This document shows, piece by piece, positions 1 through 5,523 of a stretch of 6,593 bases of DNA (position 1 is its first letter; each line of letters begins with the position of its first letter). Both the position numbers and the translations under genes were made by a program. The stretch is from UBA6921 sp031363085. Lineage in GTDB: Bacteria; Pseudomonadota; Gammaproteobacteria; SG8-11. Location of the stretch: positions 1-6,593 of the forward strand of contig JANLTU010000023.1 in NCBI GenBank assembly GCA_031363085.1. Direction: 5' to 3'. The notes beneath the pieces were generated by a model. That model worked only from the letters and a program-made list of their open reading frames with translations. It was not told the DNA's origin and searched no databases.

Positions 1-407
1 AGAAGATTTACTGCACAGCGGTGATTCGGGACCGTACGATGTGTCAGCCTAGACACTCTGCCGGCCCACGCCTAGAATCACCAACGGTACTGGGGAGGCT
101 CAAGCATCGGCAGCGGGGTTTGATACTGTACAGCAGTCACGTTGGTTCGGTGTTTTCGGCGCCCTAAAACTTCAAAGCATAAAATTCTTCCGCTGCGGCG
201 CACAGTTAGGCCGCCGGAAGAGTTTTATGTTTTGAAGTTTTAGGGCGCTGCAAACACCGAACCAACGTGACTGCTGTGCAGTATCAAACCCCGCCGCCGA
301 TGCTTGAGCCTTCCCCAGTGCCGTTAGCGATTCTAGGCGTAGGTCGGCAGAGTGTCTAGGCTGACACATCGTACGGTCCCGAATCACCGCTGTGCAGTAA
401 ATCTTCT
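1..407. repeat. Long imperfect palindrome (giant hairpin), possible MITE-like element
   Basis: Bases 1-199 are nearly the exact reverse complement of 210-407, leaving a 10-base loop (200-209). Base 1 pairs with base 407, and bases 1-63 pair without a mismatch with 345-407. Further in there are 11 substitutions between arms (left-arm positions 64, 67, 80, 82, 88, 112, 129, 156, 158, 177 and 185), a one-base indel near 96 and a two-base bulge at 193-194. No transposase, tRNA or rRNA is recognisable. The 71-codon reading frame on the minus strand (387-172) crosses the palindrome and shows no familiar protein pattern, so it is not called as a gene. The element ends 11 bases from the stop codon of the ankyrin gene. 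The arms are far longer than a normal terminator or REP-type hairpin, which suggests a non-autonomous mobile element or a decayed pair of inverted copies. Whether the palindrome continues left of base 1 cannot be seen. Confidence 0.9.
187..220. terminator. Terminator-like inner hairpin at the palindrome apex
   Basis: The apex pairs CTTCCG (187-192) with CGGAAG (215-220) and GCGGC (195-199) with GCCGC (210-214). There is a two-base bulge and a 10-base loop. A T-rich stretch follows on the plus strand (AGTTTTATGTTTTG), and another follows on the minus strand (AATTTTATGC). It could therefore stop transcription in either direction, including that coming out of the ankyrin gene about 200 bases upstream. 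The T tracts are broken, and in RNA the apex would sit on a much longer stem, so a terminator role is inferred. Confidence 0.35.
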
Positions 408-418
408 ACAGCGACCTC

Positions 419-3199
419 TCAGCGAAAACGCCCGAAGATGCCGCTCTTGTTTTCCGCTGCGGATTGTTCCAGCGCTTGAACCACGGCCGTGTGTGAGCGC
501 GCGCGTGCGGCGCTTAAGGGTGTGTCGCCGGTTTTGTTTTTCACGTCCGGATGTGCGCCCTTGCCGAGTAGCGCCTTGACCACCTCGACGTGGCCGCCTT
601 GGGCGGCGAGCAGCAGCGGCGTGGTCCACTGTTCGTTTTCGGCGTTGGCGTCGGCGCCGTGATCAAGGAGCCACTCCACGACTTTTTCATGGCCGGCGCC
701 GGCGGCCAGATGCAAGGCGGTGTTGCCCTCACGGCTCTTGGCATCCACGCGTACGCCCAGCAGTTTGACCACGTCCAGACGACCGGCGCGCGCGGCGAGC
801 ATGAGCGGCGTTTCGCTGTCGGCGCCCACCGCGTTGGATTGCAAGCCCGCATTGAGCAGGAGTTCGATCACGCCAGCGTGGCCATAGCGCGCCGCCAGCC
901 ACAGCAAGTCGCGCCCTTGCGGATCGCGCCAGTCGGACGCGGCGCCCCGCTTGAGCAGCGCATCCACAAGCTCGGTTTGCCCAAGCTCCACGGCGAGACT
1001 CAACGCGGTTACGCCGGTGTGGGTGCGTGCTGCGAGGTTGCTTCCTGCGTCCAGCAATTTGCGCGTGGCCTCGCCGCGCTTTTCGCTCACCGCATAGAGC
1101 AACGCGGTGCGTCCCTGCGCGTCGCTGGCGTCCAAGGTTGCGCCGGCTTGCAATAAGGGGGCGATGAGGGCGACGTGGCCTTCGCGCGCCACCAGCATCA
1201 GGGCACTCACGCCTTGCTTGTTGACCGCATTCACCGCCGCTTGCGCTGCGAGCAATTTTTCAAGCACGGCAGCCTGGTTTTTCCAGGCCGCAAACATCAA
1301 TGCGCTGTGGCCTTCGGGTTCCTGCACGTTGACGTCGGCACCTTTGACCAGCAGCTCGGCGACGCTGGCCACGCGCCCTTCCCAAGCCGCAGCCATCAGC
1401 GGCGTCCAGTGCTGGTAAAGCGAGCTGGCCGGTGCCGCTTCCACTTTGATCTGCGGTGCCTCGGCCAGCGCATGCGTGTGCGCGCCGTGCGCAACGAGCC
1501 AGGTCGCGACATCGGTAAACTTTCCTAGCTGCGCCACGCTCCAGGCGCTGTGGCCGAGCCGATTGCGCGCGTCAACTTCGGCACCGCTTTCGACCAGCAC
1601 TTTGACCACCGGCAACGCACCCTGCTCGGCCGCCAGCAGCAACGCGCTGTCTTGCTGTTTGTTGCGCGCGTTGACCGGTGCGCCGCTTTGCAGCAGCGTC
1701 TGCGCCACGGCGAGCTGCGCTTTGGCGGCGGCGAAGTGCAATGCGCTCCACCCTTGCTTGTTGGTCATCTCTTTGCTGGCACCGGCGCGTAACAATTGCG
1801 CGACGACATTGGCGTAGCCGGCTGCGGCCGCCATCATCAAGGCGCTGTCGCCGTTGTCGTTCTGCAGGTTGACGTTGGCGTGCGTCACGAGCAATTGCTC
1901 CAGAAGATCGGCGTAGCCGTTCTTGGCCGCCAGCATCACCGCGCTCCAACCCAACTTGTCCGTCGCATTGGGGTTGGCGCCAGAGCTTAACAAAATGCGT
2001 ACGCCCTCGTCGTAGTTACCTTCGACCGCCAGACGCAACGAAGTCCGTCCGGCGGCATCTGCAGCATCGAATTGCAGCGACGACACCGCCACCAACAGGC
2101 GCAGCACATCGGCACGCCGTGCAAGAACCGCGTGCATCAGCGGCGCAATGCCTTCCGCATCGCGCGCGTTAACATCGGGGCCACCGCGCAGCAGCGCCTG
2201 TAGCGCCGCCAGATTCGACTGCTGCATCGCATGCAGTAACGCGCTCCAGCCCTTCTTGTCTTGTGCGTTGACGTTGGCTTTGTGTTGCAGCAACAACTCC
2301 ACCGCCGCCGCTTGCCCCTTGCCCGCCGCGCTCATCAGCGCGGTGCGCATTAAATCGTCGGCTTGATCCACTTGTACGCCTGCCGTCAACAACAGGCGCA
2401 GGGTTTCCAGATGCCCGCCGGCGGCGGCCAATGCGAGCGCGGTCTCGCTTTGTTTGTTCGCCTGCGGTGCGCGCGCACCGGCATCCAGCAGTTGTTTGAC
2501 GATAGCCGCAAACCCTTTGCGGGACGCTTCCAGCAGCGCGGTGTTGCCATAGGCATCGGCTGCGTCGGGTGCAACGCCCTGACTCAACAGCGTGGCGACA
2601 AGCTCGGCGCGGCCTTCACGCGCAACGCTGCGCAGGGCCTCGGCGGGATCGCCGCTCTGCGCGGCCGGAGCGGCCGCCGTGCCCGCTTGATTCAATTCGG
2701 CCAGCCGCCGCTGCGCCGCCACCTCGCCGTTGTCGGCTGCGCTCTGCAACCAGAGGCGTGCCTGTTTCGCATCGCGTTGCACGCCCCAGCCGTTTTCGTA
2801 CATCACCGCCAAGCTGAATTGAGCCGGCGCAAATTGCTTTTCCGCCGACTGACGTAACAGTTGCGCGGCGCGCTCTAAATTCTTTTCCACACCCTGACCG
2901 CTGCGATACAAGCGCGCGAGGTTGTAGATGGCTTCGGCGTTGCCGCGCGCCGCGCTTTGCTCGTACCACTCACGCGCGCGCGTGAAGTTGCGCTCGACTC
3001 CCTTGCCCTGGCGATGCATGTCGCCCAACGCGTTTTGCGCGCGTGCATCGCCGCCGTGCGCCAGCGTGGTCCATTCGGTAATCGCACGTGCGTATTCGCC
3101 GCTGTCGTAGGCGCGCTGCGCGCTGTCAAAATCCGCCGCGTAGGCGACGACCAACCAGAACAACCCAAGAGTGACATAAACGAATTTGCTAATGTGCAT
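419..3199 (-). CDS. Exported Sel1-like / ankyrin-repeat protein, 926 aa
   Basis: The ATG at 3199-3197 is followed by a signal peptide: a hydrophobic stretch at residues 5-20 and a likely cleavage after AYA near residue 21. The mature protein should be periplasmic or surface-exposed. Residues about 24-170 hold three full Sel1-like (TPR-related) repeats, such as ALGDMHRQGKGVERN and NLARLYRSGQGVEKN, plus partial flanking ones. A short Ala/Gln-rich linker (about 171-183) leads into about 22 ankyrin repeats of mostly 33 residues, from 184 to about 915, with the usual TALxxAaxxGhxxvVxxLLxxGAdvnaxd pattern. The run is broken by an insert at about 577-596, and one repeat (about 793-822) is three residues short. 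The basic tail ends GIFGRFR. Both repeat types bind proteins, so a periplasmic scaffold or inhibitor role is plausible, but the partner is unknown. The ribosome-binding site is weak (AGG, 8 bases before ATG); the signal peptide supports this start. A terminator separates the gene from csp, so it is probably its own transcription unit. Confidence 0.93.
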   Translation of the reverse strand: MHISKFVYVTLGLFWLVVAYAADFDSAQRAYDSGEYARAITEWTTLAHGGDARAQNALGDMHRQGKGVERNFTRAREWYEQSAARGNAEAIYNLARLYRSGQGVEKNLERAAQLLRQSAEKQFAPAQFSLAVMYENGWGVQRDAKQARLWLQSAADNGEVAAQRRLAELNQAGTAAAPAAQSGDPAEALRSVAREGRAELVATLLSQGVAPDAADAYGNTALLEASRKGFAAIVKQLLDAGARAPQANKQSETALALAAAGGHLETLRLLLTAGVQVDQADDLMRTALMSAAGKGQAAAVELLLQHKANVNAQDKKGWSALLHAMQQSNLAALQALLRGGPDVNARDAEGIAPLMHAVLARRADVLRLLVAVSSLQFDAADAAGRTSLRLAVEGNYDEGVRILLSSGANPNATDKLGWSAVMLAAKNGYADLLEQLLVTHANVNLQNDNGDSALMMAAAAGYANVVAQLLRAGASKEMTNKQGWSALHFAAAKAQLAVAQTLLQSGAPVNARNKQQDSALLLAAEQGALPVVKVLVESGAEVDARNRLGHSAWSVAQLGKFTDVATWLVAHGAHTHALAEAPQIKVEAAPASSLYQHWTPLMAAAWEGRVASVAELLVKGADVNVQEPEGHSALMFAAWKNQAAVLEKLLAAQAAVNAVNKQGVSALMLVAREGHVALIAPLLQAGATLDASDAQGRTALLYAVSEKRGEATRKLLDAGSNLAARTHTGVTALSLAVELGQTELVDALLKRGAASDWRDPQGRDLLWLAARYGHAGVIELLLNAGLQSNAVGADSETPLMLAARAGRLDVVKLLGVRVDAKSREGNTALHLAAGAGHEKVVEWLLDHGADANAENEQWTTPLLLAAQGGHVEVVKALLGKGAHPDVKNKTGDTPLSAARARSHTAVVQALEQSAAENKSGIFGRFR

Positions 3200-3254
3200 G
3201 CGATCAACCTGTCAACCTCATCCTTCTATGACGAACGCTTAAAAACTCCGCAGT

Positions 3255-3286
3255 CAAAATAAAAGACCCCGCGATTAAGCGGGGTC
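3255..3286 (-). terminator. Rho-independent terminator of the cold-shock gene
   Basis: A perfect 8-bp GC-rich stem, GACCCCGC (3265-3272) with GCGGGGTC (3279-3286), encloses a 6-base loop. On the minus strand it is followed at once by TTTTATTTTG (3264-3255), the usual U-tract. The plus-strand side lacks a T run, so it works in one direction. It lies 35 bases beyond the csp stop codon and 55 bases before the ankyrin gene start, and should insulate the two. Confidence 0.92.
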
Positions 3287-3309
3287 AAGTTGGTATTTAA
3301 AACTATAAC

Positions 3310-3337
3310 CACTACCTCGGCTTAGGCAGAGGTAGTG
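3310..3337 (-). other. Perfect hairpin spanning the csp stop codon
   Basis: CACTACCTC (3310-3318) and GAGGTAGTG (3329-3337) are perfect 9-bp inverted repeats around a 10-base loop. The loop contains the csp stop codon (3324-3322), so the last few codons form one side of the stem. On the minus strand it is followed by GTTATAGTTTT, too weak a U-tract for a second classical terminator. A role in 3'-end stability of the csp mRNA or as a backup stop is inferred. Confidence 0.6.
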
Positions 3338-3528
3338 ACTTCCGTGGCGTTCAATCCCTTCGGGCCACGTTCGACTTTGAACTCAACCGCCTGGCCTTCG
3401 GCCAGGGTTTTAAATCCTTCGCCTTTGATCGCGGAGAAATGCACAAACACGTCCTCGCTGCCGTCCTGAGGCTGAATAAAACCAAAACCCTTCGCTTCAT
3501 TAAACCACTTCACGGTACCTTGACTCAT
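3322..3528 (-). CDS. CspA-family cold-shock protein, 68 aa
   Basis: This is a small single-domain cytoplasmic nucleic-acid chaperone that binds single-stranded RNA and DNA and melts mRNA secondary structure. The whole 68-aa product is one cold-shock domain, the normal family length. RNP1 (KGFGFI, residues 13-18) and RNP2 (VFVHF, 27-31) are intact. The N-terminal GTVKWFN and the closing GPKGLNATEV are also typical. The ATG at 3528-3526 follows GAGGG (3540-3536) at 7 bases, a strong ribosome-binding site. It is probably transcribed alone from the promoter at 3623-3596 and ended by the terminator at 3286-3255. Family members may be cold-induced or constitutive, and the sequence does not show which; no CspA-type cold box was identified in the short leader. 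The family is certain, but the paralogue letter cannot be assigned. Confidence 0.97.
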   Translation of the reverse strand: MSQGTVKWFNEAKGFGFIQPQDGSEDVFVHFSAIKGEGFKTLAEGQAVEFKVERGPKGLNATEVTTSA

Positions 3529-3535
3529 TTAAAAA

Positions 3536-3540
3536 CCCTC
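3536..3540 (-). promoter_or_regulatory. Ribosome-binding site of csp
   Basis: On the minus strand GAGGG sits 7 bases before the ATG at 3528. It matches the anti-Shine-Dalgarno sequence well and fixes the start codon. Confidence 0.8.
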
Positions 3541-3595
3541 GCATGGATTTACCGATGAATAGCACCGCTGACGGCTTGAACGACGGTGTCATTTG

Positions 3596-3623
3596 AGTAT
3601 AGCTGCCGTAACTGTTTGCGCAA
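3596..3623 (-). promoter_or_regulatory. Probable sigma-70 promoter of csp
   Basis: On the minus strand TTGCGC (3623-3618) and TATACT (3601-3596) lie 16 bases apart, a good -35/-10 pair with a near-consensus -10. Transcription would start near 3589, giving a leader of about 60 bases. The pair lies 30-57 bases beyond the permease stop codon. No clear terminator separates the permease from it, so some readthrough from the metal operon into csp is possible. Confidence 0.6.
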
Positions 3624-3652
3624 TGTGACTTTTACATCGCTGTGCGGCGTGC

Positions 3653-4549
3653 TCACTGGCCTGAGGTATCGGAAAACCTCGAAGGCTCCGCCCGCTGCGC
3701 GCAGGTGCTTGCCAACCTGGGCAAGTTATTGCGAGCGCGCGCCACACGTCGCAACCACAACACGACGCCTGCCACGAGCGGCAGACCGCCCAACACGGCG
3801 ACGATGAGCGGTCCCGCCGGCAGGTCTTGCGCGAACGACAGCCATAGTCCCACCACACTGCCGCCCATCGCCAGCGCACCGCCCAAGGCCAGGCGTGCGC
3901 CGAAGGATGTCACCAGCAAGGACGCCGTGAATGCGGGAATGATGAGGAACGCGAACACCATCAACACCCCGGCCAGATTGACTGCCAGCGTGATCACCAC
4001 CGCAAACGACACAAAGAACAGCAGCTCCCAGCGAAAGCCGCTCTTGCGCTCGGTGGTTTCATCACTAAACGACAATGCCTTGAAGCGGCGAAAATACACC
4101 GCGTGTAATAATGTCAACACCGCGTAGACCAGCGCCAGCAAGCCGACTTCTTTCCAACGCACCCACAGGATGTTGCCGCTGAACATCGACTTCAGTTCTT
4201 CCATGCCCTGACTGGAGCGGCTCAAAATCACAATCGCCACCGCCGTTGCCACCACGTACATGCAGCCAATGATGACTTCACGCGCGGTCTTGTCGGGGAT
4301 CGCGCGCAACTTTGCCAGCACCACGGCCGCCAGCAAGGTGGCGCCCAAGGCGACCAACTGCGCCTGCGCGCCGTGCACGTCCCAGCCCAGCATGAACGCG
4401 ACGCTCACGCCCAGTGCCGCCACCTGTGCCAGCGCCAGGTCGACGAAGATAATGCCGCGCGCCAACACGTGCAGGCCGAGGTAAGTGTGGGTCGCGATCA
4501 TCAGTGCACACAGCGCGAATGCCGGTAATAAAATCAGCCAAGCGTCCAT
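3653..4549 (-). CDS. Metal (zinc/manganese-type) ABC transporter permease, ABC-3 family, 298 aa
   Basis: This is the inner-membrane channel subunit of a metal uptake ABC transporter, ZnuB/TroC-like. Hydrophobic segments lie at about 3-25, 32-54, 62-80, 92-110, 134-152, 174-212 (two or more passes), 218-240 and 246-266. Family marks are the VDLALAQVAALG stretch (36-47), at the place of the usual DALAH region, SGNILWVRWKEV (124-135), and VLMVFAFLIIPAFTASLLV (195-213), the conserved IIPA block. The C-terminus carries about 30 polar, basic residues after the last membrane segment, longer than many homologues. The ATG at 4549 overlaps the stop codon of the binding-protein gene (TAATG), with GGGG just upstream, implying translational coupling. 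Metal specificity cannot be read from sequence; zinc is favoured by the operon. No ATPase gene lies beside it. Confidence 0.92.
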   Translation of the reverse strand: MDAWLILLPAFALCALMIATHTYLGLHVLARGIIFVDLALAQVAALGVSVAFMLGWDVHGAQAQLVALGATLLAAVVLAKLRAIPDKTAREVIIGCMYVVATAVAIVILSRSSQGMEELKSMFSGNILWVRWKEVGLLALVYAVLTLLHAVYFRRFKALSFSDETTERKSGFRWELLFFVSFAVVITLAVNLAGVLMVFAFLIIPAFTASLLVTSFGARLALGGALAMGGSVVGLWLSFAQDLPAGPLIVAVLGGLPLVAGVVLWLRRVARARNNLPRLASTCAQRAEPSRFSDTSGQ

Positions 4550-5460
4550 TACAGTATCCCCGCCTGTTTGAATGCCAGCAGGATGCCGTCGAACAGATCG
4601 AAATAAGTCTTGATCTGCTCCGTGGCGCCCACCGATTGCGGCAACACCGCGACGCGCACACCGGCCTGTTCGCTCAGGTAGGCGGCCGAACGCCGCTCGT
4701 AGTACGGCTCCATAATCAGCACGCCGATGTGTTGTTCCTTGATGCGTGCAATGAGCTGCGTCAGGTAGGCGGCGCTGGGCGAAATACCGGGCTTGGGCTC
4801 GATCTGCGCGGCGATGTGAAAACCAAATGCGTTGGCCAGATACACAAACGAGGTGTGATACGACATCACCGCTTTGCCGGCGAGCGGCGCAAACGCAGTT
4901 TTCCAGGCGGCAATTTTGACCTGCGCCTGCTGCTCGAACGCTGCCAGCGCGCGCTCAAAGTCCTGCGCGTGCGCGCTGTCCAGTTGTATTAGGCGCTGTG
5001 TGATGGCCCGTGCCATCAGCACGCCGTTGTTCGGGTCCAGCCAGTAATGCGGATTACCGGCCGCATGCACGTCGCCCAGATCACGCGTCACCGGTCCGCT
5101 GGGCTTGTCGAGCAAGGTCACCGCTGTGGACAAATCCAGATACCCCGGATTGCCCGGCTGCACCTTGTCGTTGCGCGCGGATTGTAATAACGCCGGCATC
5201 CAGCCGACCTCCAGCTCCGCACCCACCACCAGCAGCAGGTCCGCTTGGTAGACCTCGCGGATCATGCTCGGCTTGGCCTGCGCGAAATGCGGATCGGCGG
5301 TGCCGCGGGTCAACGCTTTCACGTTCACGGCACTGCCGCCGATGGCCAGTGCCAACGCAGCCAAGTCTTCGGTGCTGGTCACGACATTAAGCGCGGCATG
5401 CGACAGCCACGGCGTGCAACATAAAATCAAACTGAAAATACCCTTCAATAGTTTCTTCAT
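4549..5460 (-). CDS. ZnuA/TroA-family periplasmic metal-binding protein, 303 aa
   Basis: This is a cluster A-I solute-binding protein that captures a divalent metal, probably zinc, in the periplasm and delivers it to the permease encoded next. The start is taken at ATG 5460 (MKKLLKG) because GGAG stands 7 bases upstream and a clean signal peptide follows (cleavage after SHA, near residue 22). An in-frame GTG at 5490 would add ten residues in front of the signal peptide and is disfavoured. Three His ligands are visible: H58 in ADPHFA, H138 in NPHYWLDP and H202 in SYHTSF. The usual fourth ligand, the Asp of an LDPLG-like motif, is absent; the site reads VLPQSVG with P274-Q275. The loop before H138 has only one His (H132), so the His-rich loop of classical ZnuA is missing. 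The length is normal. The gene lies 63 bp after the porin gene and overlaps the permease start by one base. Confidence 0.93.
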   Translation of the reverse strand: MKKLLKGIFSLILCCTPWLSHAALNVVTSTEDLAALALAIGGSAVNVKALTRGTADPHFAQAKPSMIREVYQADLLLVVGAELEVGWMPALLQSARNDKVQPGNPGYLDLSTAVTLLDKPSGPVTRDLGDVHAAGNPHYWLDPNNGVLMARAITQRLIQLDSAHAQDFERALAAFEQQAQVKIAAWKTAFAPLAGKAVMSYHTSFVYLANAFGFHIAAQIEPKPGISPSAAYLTQLIARIKEQHIGVLIMEPYYERRSAAYLSEQAGVRVAVLPQSVGATEQIKTYFDLFDGILLAFKQAGIL

Positions 5461-5466
5461 GAAAAT

Positions 5467-5470
5467 CTCC
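5467..5470 (-). promoter_or_regulatory. Ribosome-binding site deciding the ZnuA-like start
   Basis: GGAG on the minus strand lies 6-7 bases before the ATG at 5460. It selects the MKK start that begins the signal peptide over the GTG at 5490. The surrounding gap 5461-5523 shows no terminator hairpin, consistent with cotranscription from the porin gene. Confidence 0.75.
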
Positions 5471-5523
5471 AAACAGGTTCGAGGGAACACAATCGCGGCG
5501 AGGGCGCTGCTGCTACGAAAGCA

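Noticed and set aside
172..387. 71-codon minus-strand open frame inside the palindrome
   Set aside because: It runs through the apex of the hairpin, has no recognisable domain and no convincing ribosome-binding site, and its composition follows from the inverted repeat.
1..407. Hairpin telomere of a linear replicon
   Set aside because: A replicated hairpin telomere should be an exact palindrome; here the arms differ at 11 substitutions and an indel and there is an unpaired 10-base loop.
1..407. Simple fold-back amplification or assembly artefact
   Set aside because: Such artefacts give identical arms, but these differ at a dozen places while the neighbouring long gene is free of frameshifts. 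Not wholly excluded, because the palindrome edge coincides with the window start.
590..1156. 188-codon plus-strand open frame opposite the ankyrin gene
   Set aside because: It is one of many long frames opposite a GC-rich, highly periodic gene; the product is low-complexity and resembles no family, whereas the minus strand encodes clear ankyrin repeats.
3225..3257. Promoter for the ankyrin gene (TTGACT at 3257-3252 with CATAGA at 3230-3225)
   Set aside because: The -35-like box is good, but the spacing of 21 bases is too long, the -10 is poor, and the -35 overlaps the csp terminator T tract.
5458..5490. GTG at 5490 as the start of the ZnuA-like gene
   Set aside because: It would place ten residues before the signal peptide; ATG at 5460 has a GGAG ribosome-binding site at proper distance.
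5461..5523. Zur operator or separate promoter before the ZnuA-like gene
   Set aside because: No palindromic Zur-like site or good -35/-10 pair is visible in the 63-bp gap; control is more likely upstream of the porin gene, outside the window.
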